In this document: positions 33,722-44,446 of the stretch, piece after piece | Layout: the number at the start of each line of letters is the position of its first letter | Position numbering within the stretch: the first letter of the stretch is position 1 | Assembly (NCBI GenBank): GCA_038210135.1 | Contig: JBBQWZ010000006.1 | Location: 1-64,000 of the forward strand | Length of the DNA stretch: 64,000 bases | Reading direction: 5' to 3' | DNA from: JBBQWZ01 sp038210135 | Lineage (GTDB): Bacteria > Acidobacteriota > Terriglobia > Bryobacterales > Bryobacteraceae | Notes under the pieces: generated by a model | Databases searched by the model: none | Seen by the model: the letters and a program-made list of their open reading frames with translations, nothing else | Told to the model about the DNA's origin: nothing | Program-made: the position numbers and the translations under genes

Positions 33722-35494
33722 TTGCGACCGCAAATCACTGTTCTCGACGCCGGCGGCCAATACTGCCATCTCATCGCCCGCAAAGTTCGCGAGCTCGGAG
33801 TCTATGCCGAAGTCGCGCCGAGCGAAACTCATGCGTCGGAGTTGCTCAGCGCCAAAGGCGTGATCATCTCCGGCGGACCATCAAGCGTCTACGACTCCGG
33901 TAGCCCCACTATTGATCGGGCACTGATCGCCCAGGAATTCCGTCCGGAATCGCCAGCTGTTCTTGGCATCTGCTATGGCCAGCAACTGATTGCCTATCTC
34001 CTAGGCGGAAACGTACAAAAAGGCCTCAAGGGCGAGTACGGTCTGGCCCATCTCGAAATTGCCCATCAAGGGACCCTCTTCGCTGGGATCACCGGCCGGC
34101 AGCAGGTTTGGATGAGCCATCGCGATTTGGTGGCGGGGGCTCCGGACGGATTCTCTGTGCTCGGCTCCACTGAGACGTGCTCCATCGCTTCGATCGAGAA
34201 TCCGGCGGAGCGCATCTTTGCGGTGCAGTTTCACCCTGAGGTCGTCCACACACTTTGCGGCAGACAGGTACTAGAGAATTTCGTTTTTGGCGTCTGCGGC
34301 TGCGAGAAGGACTGGGATCCGACCGGCCAAATAGCTCTGGTGGAAGAACAGATCCGCGAGACCGCGGGCGACCGGCGCGTGTTCTTCTTTGTCAGCGGCG
34401 GCGTGGATTCAACCGTCGCCTATACACTTTGCCTGAAGGCGCTTGGGCCGGATCGCGTCCACGGAGTCTACGTGGATACGGGGCTGATGCGCGAAGGTGA
34501 AACCGAATTCGTACGGGACGCGTTCGCGAAACTGGGTGCTACCGCGTTCCAGGTCCACGACGCGAAAGCGACATTCCTCGACGCACTCGCAGGTGTCACA
34601 GACCCGGAAAAGAAACGCCACATTATCGGTGAAGCTTTTGTCACCGTGCAGGAGCAGGTGCTCGAAAGCGAGCATTTCCTCAGTGGCGACTGGATTCTGG
34701 GTCAGGGGACGATCTATCCGGACACGATCGAATCCGGCGGCGACAAGATCGGAAAGGGCAAAGCCGAAGTCATCAAGACGCATCACAATCGCGTAGCCGG
34801 AATTCAGAAATTGATCGCCGAACAAAGGATTGTGGAACCGCTCTCGTCTTTCTATAAGGATGAGGTGCGCGAGATCGGCCGTGAATTAGGAATAGATCCC
34901 GCCCTGCTTTCGCGGCATCCCTTCCCCGGCCCGGGCTTGGCGATCCGTTGCTTGTGCACCACCGAGACGGCGGCTCCGCAGACCACCGCGGATGGCTGGA
35001 TTGTTCCTATCAAGAGCGTCGGCGTGCAGGGTGATTCGCGGACCTACCGGCCCGTGATTGCCCTCGAGGCGTTTCCCGAGTCCGACGAGTTCGCCGCCGA
35101 TCTGATTAATCGAATTGGCGAAGTGAACCGGGTCGTTGTGCGCGTACATGGAGACATTTCGCAATTCCGCGTCTATCCGGCAACGCTCACAGCCACTCGA
35201 CTCGATCGTCTCCGCCGCGTGGACGCGATCGTGCGAAACGCGTCGCTCGCGTCAGGGTTCGATGATACGGTCTGGCAATTTCCCGTCGTGCTGATTCCGT
35301 TTGGCACACCGGACAAACCGGATTCCGTAGTGCTGCGCCCGATTCATTCTGTGGACGGAATGACCGCCAATGCCATCCGCATCCCGGATGCGCTGCTATC
35401 GCGGATGGTGGAAGAAGTCGCGCTCGTCGAAGGCGTCGCAGGAGTGTTCTGCGACCTGACCAACAAACCGCCCGGCACGATTGAGTGGGAATAG
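33722..35494 (+). CDS. guaA: GMP synthase (glutamine-hydrolysing), long form
   Basis: A 590-residue enzyme that aminates XMP to GMP. The class I glutamine amidotransferase triad is C84 in GICYGQQ, then H171 and E173 in FHPEV. The ATP-pyrophosphatase loop is FVSGGVDST (S225), and the XMP-binding LSRHPFPGPGLAIR is intact. Bacterial GuaA is usually about 510-525 residues; the extra length lies in the C-terminal dimerisation part, after SVGVQGDSRTYRPVI, and resembles the extended eukaryotic-type organisation. The start is a TTG at 33722, with AGGAAGG about 12 nt upstream. It is co-directional with the protease gene 24 bp before. Confidence 0.93.
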   Translation: MRPQITVLDAGGQYCHLIARKVRELGVYAEVAPSETHASELLSAKGVIISGGPSSVYDSGSPTIDRALIAQEFRPESPAVLGICYGQQLIAYLLGGNVQKGLKGEYGLAHLEIAHQGTLFAGITGRQQVWMSHRDLVAGAPDGFSVLGSTETCSIASIENPAERIFAVQFHPEVVHTLCGRQVLENFVFGVCGCEKDWDPTGQIALVEEQIRETAGDRRVFFFVSGGVDSTVAYTLCLKALGPDRVHGVYVDTGLMREGETEFVRDAFAKLGATAFQVHDAKATFLDALAGVTDPEKKRHIIGEAFVTVQEQVLESEHFLSGDWILGQGTIYPDTIESGGDKIGKGKAEVIKTHHNRVAGIQKLIAEQRIVEPLSSFYKDEVREIGRELGIDPALLSRHPFPGPGLAIRCLCTTETAAPQTTADGWIVPIKSVGVQGDSRTYRPVIALEAFPESDEFAADLINRIGEVNRVVVRVHGDISQFRVYPATLTATRLDRLRRVDAIVRNASLASGFDDTVWQFPVVLIPFGTPDKPDSVVLRPIHSVDGMTANAIRIPDALLSRMVEEVALVEGVAGVFCDLTNKPPGTIEWE

Positions 35495-35680
35495 GCGCTT
35501 GGAAAATCAGCCGAAGCCGGTCTGAGAATGCACCCGAAAGCAGGCGGGAAGCGTAAAGAACTACTCCCCACGATCTTATCCTCGCCTGCCCCCTGTCAAA
35601 GGTCAATAGGACGGCGTGGCCAACCCGCCCGTACCAGCCCGAAATCGTGCGTAAAATACGTCGATAACCTCCGTAAATGG

Positions 35681-35709
35681 TTGCCAACTCACTGATATTA
35701 GGGTATCGT
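35681..35709 (+). promoter_or_regulatory. Possible promoter of hppA
   Basis: TTGCCA (35681-35686) and TATCGT (35704-35709) are separated by 17 bp. The leader to the hppA ATG at 35780 would be about 65 nt, with a very good GGAGGAG ribosome-binding site at its end. Upstream, GCAGGCG (35540-35546) and CGCCTGC (35583-35589) form a long-range inverted repeat after guaA. No other feature is seen in the guaA-hppA gap. Confidence 0.45.
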
Positions 35710-35779
35710 GACAGTTTGCCGTGCGGCGGAAGTGTCTTTGCGCGGCCCTCGGAGTTTTCCCCATTTGGAGGAGTTAAGT

Positions 35780-38212
<2,433 letters not shown>

Positions 38213-38233
38213 TCAAATCACAAAGCTGTAACG

Positions 38234-38265
38234 AAAGGCGCGGGCTTCGGCTCGCGCCTTTTTGC
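38234..38265 (+). terminator. Terminator of hppA
   Basis: AAGGCGCG (38235-38242) pairs with CGCGCCTT (38253-38260), with inner GGC/GCT pairing around a TTCG loop, followed by TTTTTGC. It lies 22 bp after the hppA stop. Confidence 0.9.
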
Positions 38266-38601
38266 TTCGTTTCCCTCTGATGCGAGCAAAGGTGATCTAG
38301 AGCCTAGCACTGTCAGACATTGCAGCGACGGATCGCACGGTTCGCAAAACACTCCCGCCCAGCCCCTATCGTTCTCAGTCGCCGACGTGACGGTCCCTGG
38401 TGCTAACCGTCTTGAACCAATCTTCTTTCCGAGTCGTCCACAAAAACCACAACGCAGCAACGGAGCCTGCTACGTAGGCACAGGGGAGACCGCCGATCGT
38501 CGATAGACGCCTTGCGGAGTTTTTTCCACTAGTGGCTTCAGCGGAGCACGCCTGAATCCGTCAGCAGATTTATCAGAGACTTGCCATTCGAGCATCACCG
38601 A
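38266..38601. other. Gene-free stretch between hppA and the MBL-fold gene
   Basis: About 335 bp without a convincing gene. A minus-strand open frame of 80 codons covers 38218-38460 but runs through the hppA terminator and resembles no family I know, although it has CxxC pairs; it could be a decayed gene. A run of six T at 38519-38525 follows no good stem. Nothing else is seen. Confidence 0.5.
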
Positions 38602-39378
38602 TTATTCCGGCAGCGTCCATTTTTCGCCGGGCTTGAAAACCTTAAATGCCTGCTCCGGGCGTTGACCCAAAAGGTGCGCGACGAAGCGGCTATCGTCGCC
38701 GTCGCCGTAATGCATCGGAACCACCCACTTCGCTCCGATGTCTCCAGCCAACTGCGCGGCTTGCTGAATGGTGAAGTTGTTCGCTCCCGAAATAGGCAGC
38801 AGCGCGACGTTAACGTTATACACTTTCAGCCTATCGGCGAGGCCCTCGTAGGGGACTCCGTCGCCGGCGTGATAGATCGTCCAGCGATCGAAGCGGATCA
38901 AATAACCAAGATGCGGATATCCGCCGATCGGCGTCCAATTCAAGTCAGGATGAGATGAAGGAACCGCGTACACGCGTCCATACAGCCCGTCCTTAAAGTA
39001 TTCGACACGCAGATCGGAGTCGGTCGTCGTCATCCGATGAAACGGAATGCCCAGCGACCGCGCGTGATCGGCGGCGCTCTTAGGCATTACGATCTTGATC
39101 TTCGGGGACGCCGCGAGCATCGCTTTCAGAGTCGGGCCGTCCATGTGTCCCGGATGCGCATGCGTACATAGGATCAGATCCGCGTGCCGGATCGCCGATG
39201 GATCGAGGAACGGATCCGCCAGCACGGGATCCACGTAAAACGTCAAATTCGCGAAGCGGATCACAAAGCCCGAACGGCCCAGCCACCACAACGTCGGCGT
39301 CGAAGCCAGCGTCGTTTCAATATCCACCAGCAACACCGCGCCGGACTGGAAGGCGCCCCCGTTCAAACCATCCCGCAT
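38602..39378 (-). CDS. Metallo-beta-lactamase-fold hydrolase (UlaG/UPF0173-like)
   Basis: A 258-residue MBL-fold protein. The first metal motif reads THAHPGHMDG, that is HxHxGH where the family norm is HxHxDH, so the aspartate ligand is replaced by glycine. Later ligands are visible in SSHPD, YHAGD and the C-terminal VVPMHYGD. The overall pattern (SGFVIRFANLTFYVDPVL ... ILCTHAHPGH) is that of the UlaG-like / metal-dependent hydrolase group. No signal peptide is obvious. The substrate is unknown. The gene is divergent from the cobalamin adenosyltransferase. Confidence 0.8.
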   Translation of the reverse strand: MRDGLNGGAFQSGAVLLVDIETTLASTPTLWWLGRSGFVIRFANLTFYVDPVLADPFLDPSAIRHADLILCTHAHPGHMDGPTLKAMLAASPKIKIVMPKSAADHARSLGIPFHRMTTTDSDLRVEYFKDGLYGRVYAVPSSHPDLNWTPIGGYPHLGYLIRFDRWTIYHAGDGVPYEGLADRLKVYNVNVALLPISGANNFTIQQAAQLAGDIGAKWVVPMHYGDGDDSRFVAHLLGQRPEQAFKVFKPGEKWTLPE

Positions 39379-39430
39379 GCTGACAGGCTACCGCGTTCGA
39401 GACGGCGGTCGACACCGCGATAATAGAGAC

Positions 39431-40063
39431 GTGCCGGACAACACCTTCAACGAACCCCGCCTTGCCCTGAATCGCATCTACACCAAGCGAGGCGATACCG
39501 GCGAAACGAGCCTGGTGGGCGGCCAGCGCGTGCCGAAAGACGCGCTGCGCATCGAAGCGTACGGAACCGTGGACGAACTGAATTCCTTTATTGGCCTGGC
39601 TTGCGTTTCGACCGAAGAACTGGCGCCAAAAGATCCGCACATCGGAATACTCACCGCGATCCTGCGGCGCGTCCAGCACGAGCTATTCAATCTAGGCTCG
39701 ATTCTCGCCACGCTTCCTGAAGACGTGCATCCCAAACAACCGCGCGTCACAATAGCCGAAGTCGAGCAACTCGAAAAAGAAATTGACCTGATGAACGAGT
39801 CGCTCCCGGATCTGCGAAGCTTCGTCCTGCCCGGCGGGTCGCGCGTGAATGCGGAACTGCATGCATGCCGGACCATATGCCGCCGCGCCGAGCGTCTGCT
39901 GATCGCGCTCGCAAGGCAGGAATCCGTCCCTCGCGAATGCATCCAATATTTGAACCGTTTGTCCGACGCGCTATTCGTCTGGAGCCGCTGGGTCAACAAC
40001 GAGATCCACGCCCCCGAGATCCTGTGGGAGCCCAACAAGGCTGCGTCGGCGCGCAAAAAATGA
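39431..40063 (+). CDS. PduO-type ATP:cob(I)alamin adenosyltransferase
   Basis: A 210-residue trimeric enzyme that makes adenosylcobalamin from cob(I)alamin and ATP. The N-terminal ATP loop is IYTKRGDTGETSLVGGQRVPK; the active-site helices are YGTVDELNSFIGLA, LPGGSRVNAELHACRTICRRAERLL and LNRLSDALFVWSRW. The start is uncertain: I chose the GTG at 39431. A GATAAT (39419-39424) just upstream would then make the mRNA almost leaderless. An ATG at 39377 is the alternative and would overlap the start of the divergent hydrolase gene. Adenosylcobalamin would serve B12-dependent mutases or radical enzymes elsewhere in the genome. Confidence 0.9.
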   Translation: MPDNTFNEPRLALNRIYTKRGDTGETSLVGGQRVPKDALRIEAYGTVDELNSFIGLACVSTEELAPKDPHIGILTAILRRVQHELFNLGSILATLPEDVHPKQPRVTIAEVEQLEKEIDLMNESLPDLRSFVLPGGSRVNAELHACRTICRRAERLLIALARQESVPRECIQYLNRLSDALFVWSRWVNNEIHAPEILWEPNKAASARKK

Positions 40064-40077
40064 ACATCAACGCAGTC

Positions 40078-40701
40078 TTATTTGCCCCAGCGAAGCACGA
40101 TGCCGCCGCTGCCTACGAAGTTGTGTTGACCGCTTTCGCGAGCCACCGCGTTGAAATCTGGATTCCCGCTGTAGAAATAGCGAAACTCGCCGCGCAGCGA
40201 AACGAAGCGCCAGAACCTGTAGTCGGCTCCGCCTGCGGCCGTAAAGGCTCCGCGGTGTCGGAAGCGCGGTGCACCGTTCGGGGAACCGGTTTGGGTGAAG
40301 AGGCTTTGTTCGTAGAGCGCGTATCCTCCACCCGCGGCGACGAAGGGTGACAGGCGGCTGCGCGGAGCGAACTTCAACCGAATCCCAGGAGTCACGAAGA
40401 GCGACGCGTAGTCGTGGGAGACGCGCGGAACGTTCGAGGAAACGTCGCGCAGAGCGTCGGCGAGAAAATGAACCTCGCCATAGAGCGCGACCTTCTTTCC
40501 GGAAAGCAGGCGATAGCCGTAATTGGCTTGCAATGCGATGTCGGGCGATGTGGTCAAAGCACCGGCCGGATTCACCAGCGTGCGTTGCGGCGAAGAAATG
40601 CCGCCGAGTAAAAGGCCGAGTTCATGCTTGGCGGATTCCGTTTCCTGAGCGAAGGCCAGCGTGGCGAAAAGCGTGAGAGAAGCGAGCAAGGTCGTTTTCA
40701 T
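40078..40701 (-). CDS. Outer-membrane beta-barrel protein, function unknown
   Basis: A 207-residue protein with a signal peptide (KTTLLASLTLFATLAFA-QE) when started at 40701. The mature part alternates hydrophobic and polar residues in beta strands with turns (YGYRLLSGKKVALYGEVHFL, FVTPGIRLKFAPRSRLSPFVAAGGGYALYE). It ends in GGIVLRWGK, fitting an eight-stranded OmpA/OmpW-like barrel. There are no enzymatic motifs. It converges with the adenosyltransferase gene and is divergent from rplU. Confidence 0.75.
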   Translation of the reverse strand: MKTTLLASLTLFATLAFAQETESAKHELGLLLGGISSPQRTLVNPAGALTTSPDIALQANYGYRLLSGKKVALYGEVHFLADALRDVSSNVPRVSHDYASLFVTPGIRLKFAPRSRLSPFVAAGGGYALYEQSLFTQTGSPNGAPRFRHRGAFTAAGGADYRFWRFVSLRGEFRYFYSGNPDFNAVARESGQHNFVGSGGIVLRWGK

Positions 40702-40773
40702 TGGGTGTGTCCCTGGCAAGGGAATCGCAGCGGCGTGCCATTCCATTCCCGCGCCGGCAGGAGGCCCCGGCGT

Positions 40774-40802
40774 TTGCCCGCCTCACAGGATCCGTGTATA
40801 CT
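40774..40802 (+). promoter_or_regulatory. Promoter of rplU-rpmA
   Basis: TTGCCC (40774-40779) and TATACT (40797-40802) are separated by 17 bp. This leaves a leader of about 75 nt before the rplU ATG at 40885, which has GAGG about 10 nt upstream. Confidence 0.6.
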
Positions 40803-40884
40803 GGAGATTCGGCTTTATGCCTTGGCAGCGACCAGTGTGTCCGGCCTCGTGGCATTGCGCGAAAAAAAGAACGAGGATAGAGCA

Positions 40885-41193
40885 ATGTACGCAGTAATCG
40901 AAACAGGCGGAAAGCAGTATCGCGTCACGCCGGGCGCTTCCGTCGAAGTCGAAACGCTTTCCGGCAATGTCGGAGATGCGGTGGAGTTCGATCGGGTTCT
41001 GGCCTTAGTCGATGGCGATCAGCTTTCGATCGGCAAAATGCTCGCCAGCGCCAAAGTGAAGGGCACCATCGCTGAGCACGGACGCGGCGATAAGGTGATT
41101 GTTTTCAAATTCAAGCGAAAGAAGCAGTACAAGCGGACCATCGGTCATCGCCAAAACTACACGCGCGTGAATGTCAGCGAGATTTTGGCGTAG
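40885..41193 (+). CDS. rplU: 50S ribosomal protein L21
   Basis: A 102-residue large-subunit protein. YAVIETGGKQYRV at the N-terminus and the KFKRKKQYKRTIGHRQNYT RNA-binding segment near the C-terminus are diagnostic. An in-frame start far upstream (40624) is rejected because it would cross the promoter and double the length. L27 follows after 9 bp, the classic rplU-rpmA pair, with obgE next. Confidence 0.98.
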   Translation: MYAVIETGGKQYRVTPGASVEVETLSGNVGDAVEFDRVLALVDGDQLSIGKMLASAKVKGTIAEHGRGDKVIVFKFKRKKQYKRTIGHRQNYTRVNVSEILA

Positions 41194-41202
41194 GTATCAG
41201 CA

Positions 41203-41466
41203 ATGGCACATAAAAAAGGTTTAGGCAGTTCAAAAAATGGCCGCGATTCCAATTCGCAGCGGCTCGGCATCAAAGCCTTCGGCGGCCAGTTGGTCACCGG
41301 CGGATCGATCCTCGTCCGGCAGCGCGGCACCCCCTACAAAGCCGGTGTAAACGTCGGGCGCGGCAAGGATGACACCTTGTTCGCTAAGGTTCCGGGCGTA
41401 GTCGAATTCCGCGACCGTGGCCGTATGGGCAAATTTATCAGCATCGTCAGCGCCTTACCTCAATAG
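41203..41466 (+). CDS. rpmA: 50S ribosomal protein L27
   Basis: An 87-residue large-subunit protein whose N-terminal tail reaches the peptidyl-transferase centre. It begins AHKKGLGSSKNGRDSNSQRLG directly after the initiator Met, so there is no N-terminal extension needing cleavage as in Firmicutes. The core motif VRQRGTPYKAGVNVGRGKDDTLFA is intact. It is second in the operon with rplU, followed by a strong hairpin. Confidence 0.98.
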   Translation: MAHKKGLGSSKNGRDSNSQRLGIKAFGGQLVTGGSILVRQRGTPYKAGVNVGRGKDDTLFAKVPGVVEFRDRGRMGKFISIVSALPQ

Positions 41467-41508
41467 CGCTGCCCGCTGGTGCGGATCTTCAGTCTGGCTC
41501 CCGTATCC

Positions 41509-41546
41509 ATGGCCGGTGAGGGCTTTCCTCACTGGCCATTTGTGTT
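41509..41546 (+). terminator. Hairpin terminator after rpmA
   Basis: ATGGCCGGTGAGG (41509-41521) pairs with CCTCACTGGCCAT (41527-41539) with one G-T position and a 5-nt loop. A TTGTGTTT tail follows. It separates rplU-rpmA from obgE, which then needs its own promoter or read-through. Confidence 0.75.
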
Positions 41547-41600
41547 TCTAAAAGCGAGTCGCGCGGGTGGGCGATTCGTTCCTCCGTTTCGTTTCAGGTT

Positions 41601-41632
41601 AGTGTGCCGTATGTTTAGTGTGCCGTATGTTT
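41601..41632 (+). repeat. 16-bp perfect tandem duplication over the obgE start
   Basis: AGTGTGCCGTATGTTT occurs at 41601-41616 and again, immediately adjacent, at 41617-41632. Each copy contains an ATG. The second ATG (41627) starts obgE. The first (41611) opens an 8-codon frame that ends at a TGA at 41635-41637, inside the obgE start region. Confidence 0.8.
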
Positions 41633-42637
41633 ATTGATGAAGTCCGAATTCTGGTCAAAGCTGGCGACGGCGGGAATGGTTGCATGGCTTTCCGCCGCGA
41701 AAAGTTTGTCCCGCGCGGAGGTCCGAGCGGCGGCGATGGCGGCCGCGGAGGCGACGTGTACATGGTCGCGAGCCCTCACCACAACACGCTGCTCCACTTC
41801 CGCTATAATCCGGAACATCATGCGCAGCGCGGCCGCCACGGCGAAGGCAGTCAGCGGACCGGCAAAGACGGCAATTCGATCGAGCTTCCGGTGCCAATTG
41901 GGACCGTGGTGTACGATGACCGGAACGGTGAAATTCTTCATGATTTCACTATCAATGCGGAACGCTTCCTGGTCGCCAAGGGCGGACGCGGCGGACGAGG
42001 CAATCAGCATTTCGCGACCTCGACGCATCAGACTCCGACCGAGCATGAGCCAGGCAAACCGGGCGATGAATTTCATCTCCGGCTCGAGCTCAAGCTGCTT
42101 GCCGACGTCGGCCTGGTTGGGTTTCCAAACGCCGGAAAGTCCACACTGATTTCGCGCATCTCCGCCGCCAAGCCGAAGATCGCCAATTACCCGTTCACCA
42201 CGCTTGAGCCCAATCTCGGCGTCGTCAGCATGGATGAGGATCATTCATTTGTCGTCGCCGATATTCCCGGACTGATCGAGGGCGCGCACGAAGGCGTAGG
42301 TCTCGGCATCCAGTTTCTGCGGCACGTGGAGCGCACCCGGCTGCTGGTTCACATGGTCGATGTCAGCGAAATGAGTGGACGCGATCCGGTGGAGGATTTC
42401 AATATCGTAATGAACGAACTGGGAAGCTTCAGCGAGGATCTGCTCACCAAGCCGATGGTGATCGTAGCCACTAAAATTGATGTCGCACAGGACGAGAAGC
42501 GAGTGAAATCGCTTGAGCGGCTGGCGAAGCGCAAGAAGATGCCCTTCTTCAAGATTTCGGCGGTGACCGGCGACGGGATAGAAAAGCTGAAACGCGCGAT
42601 GGCCAACGCCGTCCTACATGTCGAGGTTGCCGGGTAA
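41627..42637 (+). CDS. obgE: Obg-family GTPase
   Basis: A 336-residue GTPase associated with the 50S subunit, ribosome assembly and stress control. The glycine-rich Obg domain is at the N-terminus (VKAGDGGNGCMAFRREKFVP, GGPSGGDGGRGGD). The G domain has G1 GFPNAGKST (about residue 167), switch/G3 DIPGLIEGAHEGVGLG and G4 TKID. There is no extra C-terminal OCT domain. I start at the ATG at 41627, second copy of a 16-bp duplication; a GTG at 41618 would add only three codons. It follows rplU-rpmA, the usual partner genes. Confidence 0.96.
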   Translation: MFIDEVRILVKAGDGGNGCMAFRREKFVPRGGPSGGDGGRGGDVYMVASPHHNTLLHFRYNPEHHAQRGRHGEGSQRTGKDGNSIELPVPIGTVVYDDRNGEILHDFTINAERFLVAKGGRGGRGNQHFATSTHQTPTEHEPGKPGDEFHLRLELKLLADVGLVGFPNAGKSTLISRISAAKPKIANYPFTTLEPNLGVVSMDEDHSFVVADIPGLIEGAHEGVGLGIQFLRHVERTRLLVHMVDVSEMSGRDPVEDFNIVMNELGSFSEDLLTKPMVIVATKIDVAQDEKRVKSLERLAKRKKMPFFKISAVTGDGIEKLKRAMANAVLHVEVAG

Positions 42638-42658
42638 ATGAGTAGAGGGAACCAATCG

Positions 42659-43138
42659 ATGATCAAGTTGATTTTTGTGTTTTGCGCTGCTGCCTGTGCG
42701 GCGACTGCGCAGTCTAAGGTATCCGGCGAGCTCGCCGTCGAAGGCAAGCCCTGCAAGATGACGAATGTGTACGCCTACCTTACAGAAGGTTTTTTTGACA
42801 AAGAGAAGAGCGACACGGTTGTGCTGCTCACCAACGTCCCGCTCACCGATGCGAAGGTTCGCGACGAAGTGAATCTTCGAAGAATGGCACGCGAGGGGAA
42901 AATCTGCTTTGTCAAAGAATCGATCAACGATCTGGGCCAGATTGTGAACTACACGATCGGTCATACCGACTTCCGCATGTCTCCGTCCGGCGGATCGACT
43001 GATCACGTCTTTGAAGGGAAGATCGACAAAAAAGCGATCAGCGGCAAAGTACTGACGAAGACCACTCAGCGTTCGATGGATGCGAAGAAGTACGTTTATA
43101 CGATTACTTTTACCGCGAACATCCAGCCACGGAAGTAA
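42659..43138 (+). CDS. Secreted hypothetical protein
   Basis: A 159-residue protein with a signal peptide (IKLIFVFCAAACAATA-QS). The start at 42659 is preferred because AGAGGGA lies 9 nt upstream; an ATG at 42638, directly after the obgE stop, would add seven polar residues before the signal. The mature part is rich in beta strands (SGELAVEGKPCKMTNVYAYL ... VYTITFTANI) with two cysteines. I recognise no family. It probably shares a transcript with obgE. Confidence 0.65.
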   Translation: MIKLIFVFCAAACAATAQSKVSGELAVEGKPCKMTNVYAYLTEGFFDKEKSDTVVLLTNVPLTDAKVRDEVNLRRMAREGKICFVKESINDLGQIVNYTIGHTDFRMSPSGGSTDHVFEGKIDKKAISGKVLTKTTQRSMDAKKYVYTITFTANIQPRK

Positions 43139-43189
43139 CGTTCCTTCGCGCGCCTCATCGATCGTCTAAAATAGGCGAAGACCCGGCGA

Positions 43190-44446
43190 ATGCAGGATAT
43201 TCAAGAACAACTCGCCGCGCTCCGGTTGCGGATCGCTCGGATTGACGACCGCTTCCGCGCATCGGGCCAGCCCGCCCCGCGTACGCCAACGTTCGGCGAG
43301 GAAGTTGCGGAACTCGTAAACTCGGAGCCTCTCGCCGGCACTGAAGTGGAAACGGAATTCGGACGCCACTTCGAAATGGATCGCTCCTGGGCGGGCCACA
43401 CCTTTCACGGCTCAGCGGATATCGGAGCGCTTTCCGAACTCCCCCACGACTTGCTTCACGCCATTTCCGATGGCGTCGTCCCGCCCGTCGCGCCCCATAG
43501 CTGGGCTTTCCTCGATACCGAGACCACCGGACTCGCGGGTGGTTCCGGCACCTACGCCTTCCTCATCGGAGTCGGCCGCATCACGGACACCGGATTCCAT
43601 GTCCGTCAATTCTTCATGCGCGATTACGGCGAAGAGGCCAGCGCCTTGGCGGCGCTGACAACGTATCTTTCCTCGTTCGAAGTTCTGATTACTTACAACG
43701 GAAAAACGTTCGACCAGCCCCTGCTCGAAACCCGCTATCGCATGTCGCGACAGAAGCCGCCCTTCGGCCGGATGGATCACTTCGATCTTCTCTTCGGCGC
43801 GCGCCGCTTATGGAAGCTACGGTTTGAAAGCTGCCGCCTGGTCGAGCTGGAGAATCAAATCCTCGGCGTCGAGCGCCAGGGCGATATTCCCGGCGCGATG
43901 ATCCCCTACATCTACTTCGATTATCTGCGCCGCAAGAATCCGTCCCGTCTCCATCCGGTTTTTTATCACAACGCGATGGACATCCTGACCCTGGGCTGCC
44001 TAACAGGCATCGTCCCGTTCGCCTTCCAAGCCCCGGAGCACGCTCCGTTGCGTCACGGCGCGGAAATGGTCGGCCTCGCGCGCTGGCTTCGCCAGGCGGA
44101 GCAGCACGACTCGGCTCTCACGTTGTTCCGCCGCGGAATCGCAGCCGGTCTTTCCGATCAACTCCTGTTCCGGACCATGTGGGATATCGCGCTGCTCGAG
44201 AAGAAGCGCGACCGGCTGCCCGCTGCGACCGCCGCCTTCGTCGATCTGACCGTCTCGACAAATCCGTTTCGTGCGAAAGCCTACGAGGAGCTCGCCAAGC
44301 ATTACGAACACTGCGAAAAGAGTTACGAAATGGCGCTCGAGATGACGCGGAGCGCGTTAGCGATCGAGGAGACCGTCGAACTGCGCAAGCGCGAACTTCG
44401 CCTGATGAAGCGATCGTCTATCAGAACAACGCGAAAGATGGTTTAA
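43190..44446 (+). CDS. YprB-type RNase H-fold (DEDD exonuclease-like) protein
   Basis: A 418-residue protein. Residues about 105-265 form the YprB/RNase_H_2 domain with the exonuclease-like motifs AFLDTETTGLAGGSGTYAF, LITYNGKTFDQPLLETR and HNAMDILTLGCL, holding the acidic residues for metal-dependent nucleic-acid cleavage. The C-terminal 130 residues are helical with a TPR-like appearance (AYEELAKHYEHCEKSYEMAL). An N-terminal stretch of about 100 residues is variable. Its biological role is not established. The 3' end overlaps the convergent manA by 4 bp. Confidence 0.82.
   Translation: MQDIQEQLAALRLRIARIDDRFRASGQPAPRTPTFGEEVAELVNSEPLAGTEVETEFGRHFEMDRSWAGHTFHGSADIGALSELPHDLLHAISDGVVPPVAPHSWAFLDTETTGLAGGSGTYAFLIGVGRITDTGFHVRQFFMRDYGEEASALAALTTYLSSFEVLITYNGKTFDQPLLETRYRMSRQKPPFGRMDHFDLLFGARRLWKLRFESCRLVELENQILGVERQGDIPGAMIPYIYFDYLRRKNPSRLHPVFYHNAMDILTLGCLTGIVPFAFQAPEHAPLRHGAEMVGLARWLRQAEQHDSALTLFRRGIAAGLSDQLLFRTMWDIALLEKKRDRLPAATAAFVDLTVSTNPFRAKAYEELAKHYEHCEKSYEMALEMTRSALAIEETVELRKRELRLMKRSSIRTTRKMV

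Noticed and set aside
38218..38460. Minus-strand frame of 80 codons with CxxC pairs
   Set aside because: It spans the hppA terminator hairpin and has no recognisable homology; at most a decayed gene.
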